From the NCBI GenBank assembly GCA_030590765.1, contig JAUVCP010000169.1, positions 1 to 5,640 on the forward strand: a stretch of 5,640 nucleotides of DNA, given 5' to 3'. The notes under the pieces were generated by a model that saw only the letters and a program-made list of their open reading frames with translations, was not told where the DNA came from and ran no database searches. Below, one piece after another: positions 1 to 5,640 of the stretch (position 1 is its first letter; each line of letters opens with the position of its first letter). Source of the stretch: Flavobacteriaceae bacterium. GTDB lineage: Bacteria > Bacteroidota > Bacteroidia > Flavobacteriales > Flavobacteriaceae. The position numbers were made by a program, and so were the translations under genes.

Positions 1-557
1 ATCTTTCTATTATTAAATTTAATAATTGTTTGCTGTAAACCGAGCTTGGTAAAAACCGCATCGTATAGCTGAACGAATTCCACTTCCTGCCACAGACCAT
101 TGCTTCCTACAACATCTGCATCACATTGATAAAATTCTCTGAACCTCCCTTTTTGTGGTCTGTCAGCTCTCCAAACAGGTTGCATTTGATACCTTTTGAA
201 AGGAAATGTAATATCGTTTTGATGTTGTACCACATATCTTGCAAAAGGAACTGTTAAATCATATCGAAGTGCTTTTTCTGAGATTTTTGAAGTGATTTTA
301 TTAGATTCTTTTCCTTGTAAAAGGCTTTCATCAACCTTTCTTAAATAATCACCAGAATTTAATATCTTAAAGATCAATCTATCTCCTTCTTCTCCGTATT
401 TTCCCATCAAAGTACTGGAATTCTCAAAAGATGGTGTTTCAATAGGCAGAAAACCATAGGTCTCAAATTCTTTTTTAATAGTAGAAAAAATATAGTTTCT
501 TTTGGCTACTTCAACAGGAGAAAAATCTCTGGTTCCTTTTGGTATGCTTGGTTTCAT
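1..557 (-). CDS. hisS: Histidyl-tRNA synthetase, N-terminal part (cut by window edge)
   Basis: Class II aminoacyl-tRNA synthetase that attaches histidine to tRNA-His in the cytoplasm. The visible 185 residues begin [14 protein letters not shown], the typical HisRS start. Motif 1 is seen around residues 36-45 ([11 protein letters not shown], with the invariant Pro42). A histidine-enzyme signature [13 protein letters not shown] lies at 97-109. Motif 2 runs from Arg130 through [12 protein letters not shown] (137-148), which binds ATP and the acceptor end. The LRYDLTVP form resembles eukaryotic-type HisRS rather than the E. coli LRPEGT form. About 25 residues before it (70-96) look like a lineage-specific insertion. 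Motif 3, the second histidine signature and the anticodon-binding domain lie beyond the left edge. The ATG at 555-557 is preceded by no Shine-Dalgarno sequence but by a plausible promoter. Identification is secure; the remainder of the gene is not visible. Confidence 0.97.
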   Translation of the reverse strand, partial: MKPSIPKGTRDFSPVEVAKRNYIFSTIKKEFETYGFLPIETPSFENSSTLMGKYGEEGDRLIFKILNSGDYLRKVDESLLQGKESNKITSKISEKALRYDLTVPFARYVVQHQNDITFPFKRYQMQPVWRADRPQKGRFREFYQCDADVVGSNGLWQEVEFVQLYDAVFTKLGLQQTIIKFNNRK

Positions 558-582
558 TAATATATATTAAAATTTAAAAGAG

Positions 583-614
583 CAAATATCGACAAAATAA
601 ATCTTTTGCGACAA
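583..614 (-). promoter_or_regulatory. Candidate Bacteroidota-type promoter for hisS
   Basis: On the minus strand, GATATTTG (583-590) matches the Bacteroidota -7 element TAnnTTTG at all but its first base. A TTG (612-614) lies 21 bases upstream, within the usual spacing for a -33 element. Transcription would start roughly 20 bases before the hisS ATG, giving a short leader. The hexamer TTGTCG occurs at both ends (609-614 and 590-595). The match is imperfect, and read-through from the DUF4126 gene upstream is also possible. Confidence 0.4.
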
Positions 615-629
615 GTCCATTTTTTATTT

Positions 630-1199
630 TTATGATTTCTTATTGGAAAATACAGTTTTGTACAACTTCATGATCATCCAAAAAACAAATAATACCAAAA
701 CAAATGCTAAAACAGGTAAAAAAATAGCAGATAAAGCCAGTAAAATAGAGAAACCAGATTCAAAAATAGAAATAACCGGATTTGCAAAACCAGCTGTTGC
801 TACTGATGAAGCTAATTTTGTACCTGAAGTTGAGCTTTTAATTGCAGTTGCCGTTCCTCCTCCCACAATAATTGCTAATGTCCAGGTAATCAAAGGATCA
901 AAATTTGCAACTGTTGAAAGCAAAATTGCAGTTCCTGCAATTGCAGCTATTGGTACTGCTATCACATCCAAAATATGATCTATCCAGGGTATTAAATAGG
1001 CAATAATTTCAACAAATGTTGCAATTCCAAATGTAAACATTGCTGTTGTACTGCCAATCCATAACCAGTTTTCATTTAGGTCAATCATATGAAAATGTGA
1101 AGCTAAACTCAGAATAAAAAATGGGACAAAAATTCGAAAACCAACAGATGCTGCAAGAGCAATTCCTAGAATCAGACTTAAAATAGTTTCTAAATCCAT
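630..1199 (-). CDS. DUF4126 family integral membrane protein, function unknown
   Basis: A 189-residue hydrophobic protein with about five membrane segments (roughly residues 8-32, 50-70, 76-97, 104-120 and 148-178) and a short basic C-terminus. Recognised as a DUF4126 member from three blocks: GFRIFVPFF (20-28), the charged helix PWIDHILDVIAVP (71-83) with Asp74 and Asp78, and the glycine-rich GGGTATAIKSSTSGT (113-127) followed by a small-residue stretch. No activity is established for the family. Charged residues inside otherwise apolar segments would suit a transport or small-molecule role, but this is only inference. The gene lies 72 bases upstream of hisS on the same strand and is divergent from the M20 gene. 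Start ATG (1197-1199) gives full family length; no clear -7 box was found in front of it. The plus-strand reading frame across 643-978 is its shadow. Confidence 0.85.
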   Translation of the reverse strand: MDLETILSLILGIALAASVGFRIFVPFFILSLASHFHMIDLNENWLWIGSTTAMFTFGIATFVEIIAYLIPWIDHILDVIAVPIAAIAGTAILLSTVANFDPLITWTLAIIVGGGTATAIKSSTSGTKLASSVATAGFANPVISIFESGFSILLALSAIFLPVLAFVLVLFVFWMIMKLYKTVFSNKKS

Positions 1200-1298
1200 A
1201 ACAGTTGTTTAAATAATTATAAAATTAATCCATTTATTGGAAAAATAAAAAAACATTACAGAAATTATTTTTTATATTGCTACAAATTGAATTCCCCT
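1200..1298. other. Divergent spacer between the DUF4126 and M20 genes
   Basis: This 99-base, extremely AT-rich spacer must hold the start signals for both flanking genes. On the plus strand TATATTGC (1273-1280) is a weak resemblance to TAnnTTTG at a suitable distance from the M20 ATG, but no TTG sits at the right spacing. On the minus strand TAATTTTA (1220-1227) differs from the element only in its last base and also lacks a partner. No inverted repeat long enough to be a convincing operator was seen. Confidence 0.4.
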
Positions 1299-2717
1299 AT
1301 GAACAAAGTTACCATCTTTATAATTGTATTTTTTGTCAACTTTAGTTTTGCACAGCAAATTGATAAAATTAAATACAATGGTTCATTAGTTTCAATGGAG
1401 AATTTACTTCAAGAATACTTAAAAATACTTTCTGTTAGTGGAAATGAAAAAGAAGCAGGTGATTTTTTAAAAAGTATATGTAATGAGAATGGCTTACATA
1501 TTTCTGATTTTGGAAGAGAGAATGGTTCCTATAATTTTGCAGCTTCTGTTTTTCCTCTTTCCTCCAAAAAACCAAATATTATTTTATTAAACCATATAGA
1601 TGTAGTTCCTGAAATAGAAAATTCAAAGGCAAACATAAAGCGGGGCACCATAAAAGAAGATTTTATTTACGGAAGAGGTGCTATTGATAATAAAGGCGCT
1701 GCTGTGATGCAATTGTATAGTGTCATTCAGTTTTTTAATAATGGAGATTTAAAAAATAGTGAGTATAATATTACATTTTTATCTGTTTCATGTGAAGAAA
1801 CTCAATGTGACGGAGGTGTCAAATTTGTAATTGATCATTATCTTGAGCAGTTAAATCCTGCTGTAATTATTGGTGAAGGCCCTTCAGAATTGACAACCTT
1901 GATTGAAGGAGAATTTAAATATCCCATATTTGGAATTTCAGTTGCTCATAAGCGAAGTTTTTGGTTAAACCTGGAATTAGAATCGAACAATAATGGTCAC
2001 GGATCTGTAACTCCGTTAAATTATTCAAATAAAGAATTGGTCACTTCCTTAAATAAACTGACCAAAAAAAAGAACAAAGCTATTTTTAATGATCTGAATA
2101 CTGGATTGTTAAAAGCTTTGGCAGAACACAAAAAAGGAATTGAAAAGATGATCTTAAAACATCCAAAATTATTCAAACCCATTTTAATTCCACAACTAAG
2201 AAAACAACCGGAGCTTTTTGCACTTTTTTCAAATACGATTACATTAACCAATTTATATACCAATAGTGATGCTTATAATGAAATAGCTTCAAAATCTGGA
2301 GCTTTTGTAGATTGTAGATTGTTACCAGATACCGATGAAAAAGAGTTTTTAGAATTATTGAAAAAAAGATTAAATAATGATGCTATAAAAATTACGGTTA
2401 TTAATCAAATGCCCGAAACAGTACCTTCAGTTATAGATAATGTTTTTTATAAAAATTTAAGTTCTTCCATTATTGATAAATTTCCCAAGTCAACAACTCT
2501 TCCTTTAATGATGCCAAACATCAATGATCTTGGAGCCTTTAGGGCTAAGAATATTCCCGCTTATGCCAGTATTCCTGTTTATTTAAATAAAGAGGAAGTA
2601 GAAAGTATTCATGGTGAAAATGAACATATTTCAATCGAAGCACTTTATACAGGAGCTGAAGTGTATTACAATTTCTTATCAAAAATGCAATCGGAACATA
2701 TAAATGTCAGTCAATAA
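1299..2717 (+). CDS. Exported M20-family metallopeptidase (carboxypeptidase or amidohydrolase)
   Basis: A 472-residue zinc-dependent hydrolase that should remove a C-terminal amino acid or cleave an N-acyl amino acid outside the cytoplasm. A signal peptide (MNKVTIFIIVFFVNFSFA) ends in a likely cleavage site after Ala18. The metal site is complete: His99 and Asp101 in NHIDVVP, Asp130 in GRGAIDNKG, catalytic Glu166 with ligand Glu167 in SCEETQCDGG, probably Glu193, and His438 in IHGENEH. The lid (dimerisation) domain, about 215-345, carries NGHGSVTP and DCRLLPD. The usual TDxR-like motif reads NDLG (409-412), losing the Arg thought to hold the substrate carboxylate, so specificity cannot be read from homology. 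The ATG at 1299 is chosen over an in-frame TTG at 1287 because it places the signal peptide at the very N-terminus. It stands alone on the plus strand and ends at a terminator, so it is probably monocistronic. Family is sure; substrate unknown. Confidence 0.92.
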   Translation: MNKVTIFIIVFFVNFSFAQQIDKIKYNGSLVSMENLLQEYLKILSVSGNEKEAGDFLKSICNENGLHISDFGRENGSYNFAASVFPLSSKKPNIILLNHIDVVPEIENSKANIKRGTIKEDFIYGRGAIDNKGAAVMQLYSVIQFFNNGDLKNSEYNITFLSVSCEETQCDGGVKFVIDHYLEQLNPAVIIGEGPSELTTLIEGEFKYPIFGISVAHKRSFWLNLELESNNNGHGSVTPLNYSNKELVTSLNKLTKKKNKAIFNDLNTGLLKALAEHKKGIEKMILKHPKLFKPILIPQLRKQPELFALFSNTITLTNLYTNSDAYNEIASKSGAFVDCRLLPDTDEKEFLELLKKRLNNDAIKITVINQMPETVPSVIDNVFYKNLSSSIIDKFPKSTTLPLMMPNINDLGAFRAKNIPAYASIPVYLNKEEVESIHGENEHISIEALYTGAEVYYNFLSKMQSEHINVSQ

Positions 2718-2721
2718 TTTA

Positions 2722-2759
2722 AAAAAAAGGATGAAATTAAATAATCTCATCCTTTTTTT
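2722..2759. terminator. Bidirectional intrinsic terminator between the M20 gene and yidC
   Basis: A perfect 13-bp stem (2722-2734 with 2747-2759) is built from an A7 tract, GGATGA, its complement TCATCC and a T7 tract, around a 12-base loop in which three further A-T pairs are possible. The outer A7/T7 pairs supply a U-tract on either strand. It starts 5 bases after the M20 stop codon and ends 15 bases before the yidC stop codon, as expected for a shared terminator of two converging genes. Confidence 0.88.
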
Positions 2760-2774
2760 GAAGTTTTCAAAAGT

Positions 2775-4700
2775 TTATCGCTTACCTTTCTTTTTTTGAT
2801 TTTCTTGTTGTACCTGTGCCTGTTTCATTGCAGAATCCAATCGCTGACGAAAAGCACTTTTCTTTTTAGCAGGTTTCTTTTTGTTTTCCTGAATTTGAGC
2901 ATGAATCTTGTCTTCATCAATAATATAATGCTTGATCACTAACATAATTCCAATGGTTAACAAGTTTGAAATAAAGTAATACAAACTCAAACTACTTGCA
3001 TAACTGTTAAAGAAGAATAACATCATGATTGGTGAAAACCACATCATCATTTTCATCATCTTTTGCATATCAGGCATACCTTCTTGTGTAGGTTGCTGCA
3101 TACTCATTTGCTGACTTTGAGTCATTTGCATATAAAAGAATATTGCCACAGAAGCTAATACTGGAAACAAACTTACATGATCACCATAAAATGGAATTTT
3201 AAAAGGTAATTTTAAAACTTCATCATATGCTGAAAGATCATCTGCCCATAAAAAACCTTGATGACGAATATCAATATTTGCAGGAAAAAATCTGAACAAC
3301 GCAAAGAAAACTGGCATTTGTATCAATGCAGGAATACAACCTGACAAAGGGCTGACTCCTGCTTTTCGCTGTAAGGCCATTGTCTCTTGCTGACGTTTCA
3401 TTGCATTTTCTTTTCCTTTTAACTTTTCATTGATCACTTCCATTTCCGGACGTAAAACTTTCATCCTGGCACTAGATAAGTAAGATTTATAAACTACCGG
3501 AGACATAAAAATTCTAACCACAATAGTCAACAAAATAATGGCAATCCCATAATTACCAATAAATGCACTTAAAAATCCAAATAATGGAATAAACATATAT
3601 TTATTGATCCATCTAAAAATTCCCCAACCTAAACTCATGATCCTGTCTAGTTGTTTGCCTTCATATTTGCTTAAAATATCATAATCAACCGGTCCATAAT
3701 ACATATTCATATTATAGTTCAACTCACCATTTTTAACCTGTAACGGTATTAAAGCCTGATACTGTTTGGTGTAAACCGTATCAATAAATTCATCTTCTAC
3801 TAAATTTTTTGAAATCAATTTTGCTTTATCAAAAGGTTCATCTGTTAATAAAATTGATGTAAAGAACTGTTGTTTAAATGCTACCCAGCCCAATTTACTA
3901 GCATCTTCTTCATCTTCCTGGCTCATGGCATTCATATACTCAAATTCGCCATTTTGCAAATATCTTAGGTCTGTATACTGATTTTCGTATTTTACACTTT
4001 TCTCGGTTCTGAAACTTTTTAAACTCCAATCTAAATTAATATTTTGTGAAGTATTGATCGCATTATCCATTCCCTTTGAACGAATGGCAAAATCCATCAT
4101 ATAATCATCTGGCTTTGACTCATAACGATATTCTAAAAAATTATCAGCTGAAACTTTTAGTTTCATTGAAAGCACCTGATTATCGCCGTTTTTAGTTAAA
4201 CTAGGCTCAAAAAACAGATCTTTGGTTTGTAAATTTCTATTGTCTTGTGTAGCAAATGAAATATTGAATGAAGCATTTTGGTCTTTAATTAGATACAGTG
4301 GTTTTTTATCGTAAGTATCATACTTTTTTAATAAAACCTCTGTAATTTGTCCACCTAAATTAGATACTTTTATTTGTACCAGTTCATTCTCAATTACTGT
4401 TTCATTCGCTTTCGCGGAAGGCAATCCGGCACTATAAGCAAAAACCCCTAACTTATTTTGGGCATTTACTACAGATAAGGAATCAGAAGGATTTACTGTA
4501 ACACTTGGTGCTGTAACTTGTGTGGTATTATTTTGCGGAACAGATTCCTGAACCTTTTGAATTGAATCCTGAATTTGCTCTGTTTTTTGTTTGGCAATAT
4601 CTTCAGGAGTTGGCTGGTTACTATAAAAATACCAAAGCATTATTAAGAACAGTAATCCAAATCCAATAAGGGAGTTTAGATCAAATTTTTTTTCTTCCAT
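2775..4700 (-). CDS. yidC: Membrane protein insertase YidC
   Basis: YidC/Oxa1 insertase, 641 residues, which inserts and folds inner-membrane proteins alone or with SecYEG. An N-terminal membrane anchor (about 11-27) is followed by a low-complexity Gln/Ser/Thr/Val linker (about 30-80) and the periplasmic P1 beta domain (about 95-345). The conserved insertase core spans about 360-595. It holds the groove arginine Arg396 in LTIVVRIFMSPVVYKS, the long charged cytoplasmic hairpin (404-447), GCIPALIQMPVFFALFRFF (454-472), a membrane segment near 508-524, a Met-rich cytoplasmic loop (524-553) and last segments at 554-590. The tail (601-641) is strongly basic, as in YidC proteins that contact ribosomes. 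Length suits Gram-negative YidC. The start ATG (4698-4700) precedes MEEKKFDLNSLIGFG, the usual short cytoplasmic head. It converges on the M20 gene and is separated from the rhomboid gene by a 228-base spacer with its own promoters. Confidence 0.98.
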   Translation of the reverse strand: MEEKKFDLNSLIGFGLLFLIMLWYFYSNQPTPEDIAKQKTEQIQDSIQKVQESVPQNNTTQVTAPSVTVNPSDSLSVVNAQNKLGVFAYSAGLPSAKANETVIENELVQIKVSNLGGQITEVLLKKYDTYDKKPLYLIKDQNASFNISFATQDNRNLQTKDLFFEPSLTKNGDNQVLSMKLKVSADNFLEYRYESKPDDYMMDFAIRSKGMDNAINTSQNINLDWSLKSFRTEKSVKYENQYTDLRYLQNGEFEYMNAMSQEDEEDASKLGWVAFKQQFFTSILLTDEPFDKAKLISKNLVEDEFIDTVYTKQYQALIPLQVKNGELNYNMNMYYGPVDYDILSKYEGKQLDRIMSLGWGIFRWINKYMFIPLFGFLSAFIGNYGIAIILLTIVVRIFMSPVVYKSYLSSARMKVLRPEMEVINEKLKGKENAMKRQQETMALQRKAGVSPLSGCIPALIQMPVFFALFRFFPANIDIRHQGFLWADDLSAYDEVLKLPFKIPFYGDHVSLFPVLASVAIFFYMQMTQSQQMSMQQPTQEGMPDMQKMMKMMMWFSPIMMLFFFNSYASSLSLYYFISNLLTIGIMLVIKHYIIDEDKIHAQIQENKKKPAKKKSAFRQRLDSAMKQAQVQQENQKKKGKR

Positions 4701-4714
4701 TTTTGATTTTTTAA

Positions 4715-4744
4715 CTGTCTGAAAAACATCTTCAAATCAGACAG
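4715..4744 (-). promoter_or_regulatory. Hairpin in the yidC leader
   Basis: A perfect 8-bp inverted repeat, CTGTCTGA (4737-4744, read on the minus strand) and TCAGACAG (4715-4722), encloses a 14-base loop and ends 14 bases before the yidC ATG. It lies downstream of both candidate promoters and so would be in the mRNA leader. It has three G-C pairs per arm, unusual in such AT-rich surroundings. The loop holds an ATG (4727-4729). The hairpin could affect initiation, bind a regulator as DNA, or be incidental. On the plus strand it is followed by a broken T-rich run, so a weak terminator in that direction is also possible. Confidence 0.5.
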
Positions 4745-4769
4745 GATTTTCGATTTTTCAAATGTTCGG

Positions 4770-4777
4770 CAAATGTA
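4770..4777 (-). promoter_or_regulatory. Proximal -7 element upstream of yidC
   Basis: TACATTTG on the minus strand is an exact match to the Bacteroidota -7 consensus TAnnTTTG. Initiation about 7 bases downstream would give a leader of about 60 bases containing the hairpin. No TTG is found at the usual -33 distance (that region reads TAAGGC), so strength is uncertain. A second, imperfect copy AACATTTG follows at 4759-4766. Confidence 0.5.
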
Positions 4778-4812
4778 GTAAAAACAAGGGTATTATAGCC
4801 TTAATTTAAGTA

Positions 4813-4845
4813 CAAATTTAGCAGGTAAACAACATCTATTGTCAA
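4813..4845 (-). promoter_or_regulatory. Distal promoter upstream of yidC
   Basis: TAAATTTG (4813-4820, minus strand) exactly matches TAnnTTTG, and a TTG (4843-4845) lies 22 bases upstream, at the long end of usual -33 spacing. Initiation here would give a leader of about 105 bases. Together with the proximal box this suggests tandem promoters that uncouple yidC from the rhomboid gene. Confidence 0.5.
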
Positions 4846-4885
4846 TCCAATACATTGATGAAATACGATTTCAAATGATTAATGA

Positions 4886-4901
4886 TCTTATTATAATAAG
4901 A
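4886..4901. repeat. 16-bp perfect AT-rich palindrome
   Basis: TCTTATTATAATAAGA is a gap-free self-complementary sequence in the rhomboid-yidC spacer, 27 bases beyond the rhomboid stop codon and upstream of both yidC promoter candidates. A smaller inverted repeat TGAAAT-ACG-ATTTCA lies nearby at 4859-4873. It could be a dimeric regulator site. No T-tract follows, so it is not a classic terminator. In such AT-rich DNA a chance palindrome is possible. Confidence 0.4.
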
Positions 4902-4928
4902 GTAAACTACAGGAAATTGAGATATCAA

Positions 4929-5582
4929 TTATAAATTCCTTTCTAACTTGTCTTTAAATACAAACATCAAAATAATTGGTATAGCTAAGATCGCTACCAT
5001 CAATTTGCTTTGTGAAAGCACATCAGGATATAATAATATGGTTAATACAAAGCCGCCTATTGCACCACCCAAATGCGCACTATGACCAATATTACCCCAT
5101 TGTTTTTTCATACCAAACATAGAGTATAGTAAATAACCTACTCCAAAAATATATGCAGGAATTGGAATTGGAATAAAAAACATGTACAATTTCATCTCTG
5201 GATTTAACATGATAGCAGCATACAAAACTCCCATAACAGCTCCTGAGGCTCCAACAGCGCTGTAATAAGGTTCTTTTTTATGAAATGTCATTGCAAACAG
5301 ACTTCCGGCCAACAGTGATCCAAAATAAATAGCCATAAATTTGGGAACTCCAACATGATTTATTACCTGATCTGCAAAAAAGTAAAGAGTCAACATATTA
5401 AAGAATAAATGGGACTGATCTACATGTAAAAATCCGGATGTAAGCATTCGTATTTTTTCACCTTTAATGATAGGTCCAACCTGAAATTTATATTTTTCAA
5501 AAAAAACGCGATCTTTAAATCCTTTGATTGAAACCAATACATTGGCAACGATAATCAAAAGTACAGAGGGTGACATATCCAT
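4929..5582 (-). CDS. Rhomboid family intramembrane serine protease
   Basis: A 217-residue polytopic protease that cleaves other membrane proteins within or near the bilayer. All active-site features are present: Ser113 in GASGAVMG, His170 in GHSAHLGG, and the HxxxN motif His58-Asn62 in SHLFFNMLTLYFF that helps form the oxyanion site. The L1 loop reads EKIRMLTSGFLH (42-53), matching the family WRxxTxxFLH pattern with Ile in place of Trp. Hydrophobic segments near 5-20, 56-76, 84-100, 111-127, 134-156, 167-185 and 192-208 suggest a six-helix core plus one C-terminal helix. The ATG at 5580-5582 (MDMSPSVLL) is preferred to an in-frame ATG at 5634-5636 because a perfect -7 element lies between them. 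Substrates are unknown. It lies upstream of yidC on the same strand, but the 228-base gap with promoters argues against a tight operon. Confidence 0.95.
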   Translation of the reverse strand: MDMSPSVLLIIVANVLVSIKGFKDRVFFEKYKFQVGPIIKGEKIRMLTSGFLHVDQSHLFFNMLTLYFFADQVINHVGVPKFMAIYFGSLLAGSLFAMTFHKKEPYYSAVGASGAVMGVLYAAIMLNPEMKLYMFFIPIPIPAYIFGVGYLLYSMFGMKKQWGNIGHSAHLGGAIGGFVLTILLYPDVLSQSKLMVAILAIPIILMFVFKDKLERNL

Positions 5583-5600
5583 TATTTTTATTTTAAGGTT

Positions 5601-5608
5601 CAAAGATA
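5601..5608 (-). promoter_or_regulatory. -7 promoter element for the rhomboid gene
   Basis: TATCTTTG on the minus strand matches TAnnTTTG exactly, 18 bases before the chosen ATG. It implies a leader of only about a dozen bases. The nearest upstream TTG (5634-5636) is 25 bases away, longer than usual, so the -33 element is weak or absent. The position helps settle the start codon, since the upstream ATG would not be transcribed from here. Confidence 0.6.
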
Positions 5609-5640
5609 AAATTATATACGATATTTGTTCCATCAATTTT

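Noticed and set aside
643..978. Plus-strand open reading frame of 111 codons
   Set aside because: It lies wholly antisense to the DUF4126 gene, has low-complexity Lys/Ala/Ile composition and no recognisable domain; it is a shadow.
1287..1298. TTG start four codons upstream for the M20 protein
   Set aside because: It would put four extra residues before a typical Lys-containing signal peptide; the ATG at 1299 is the natural start.
2021..2263. Minus-strand open reading frame of 80 codons
   Set aside because: It is antisense inside the M20 peptidase, without a promoter or any family resemblance.
4803..4865. A 20-codon reading frame starting near 4856 on the minus strand (MYWIDNRCCLPAKFVLKLRL)
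   Set aside because: It covers the distal yidC promoter, would lie upstream of its start site, and has no sign of being a conserved peptide; likely chance.
4915..4930. AATTGA-GATA-TCAATT hairpin at the end of the rhomboid gene
   Set aside because: Six mostly A-T pairs, overlapping the stop codon, with no T-tract after it; too weak to call a terminator.
5583..5636. Upstream ATG extending the rhomboid protein by 18 residues
   Set aside because: A perfect -7 promoter element (5601-5608) lies inside this extension, and the family usually starts near MDMSPS-like residues.
1..5640. Defence system, mobile element, CRISPR or novel multi-gene cassette
   Set aside because: All five genes are recognisable, largely housekeeping families; no direct-repeat array, terminal inverted repeats, transposase or nuclease is visible.

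Overview
The window is chromosomal DNA from a member of the Bacteroidota, most likely class Flavobacteriia. Four things point there. The DNA is very AT-rich. Start codons lack a Shine-Dalgarno sequence. The intergenic spacers carry the Bacteroidota -7 promoter element TAnnTTTG. The recognisable proteins (histidyl-tRNA synthetase, long YidC with a P1 domain, DUF4126, rhomboid) read like flavobacterial versions. No mobile element, CRISPR array, rRNA or tRNA was seen.

Layout from left to right: (1) the N-terminal 185 codons of hisS on the minus strand, cut by the window edge; (2) a DUF4126 membrane protein of unknown function, also minus, 72 bases upstream of hisS; (3) a 99-base divergent spacer; (4) the only plus-strand gene, an M20-family metallopeptidase with a signal peptide; (5) a strong 13-bp terminator stem that serves both converging genes; (6) yidC, the membrane protein insertase, minus strand; (7) a 228-base spacer with two good -7 boxes, a leader hairpin and a 16-bp palindrome; (8) a rhomboid intramembrane serine protease, minus strand, with its own -7 box at the right edge.

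The genes are mostly housekeeping and do not form an obvious single pathway. HisRS charges tRNA-His. YidC inserts membrane proteins, and the rhomboid protease cuts them, so those two adjacent genes share a broad theme of membrane-protein biogenesis and turnover, but separate promoters suggest separate control. The M20 enzyme is probably a monocistronic exported peptidase or amidohydrolase. No convincing new multi-gene system is visible. The points most worth a second look are the yidC leader (a hairpin whose loop carries the ATG of a 17-codon reading frame overlapping the yidC start), the changed TDxR-like motif in the M20 protein, and the uncharacterised DUF4126 protein.
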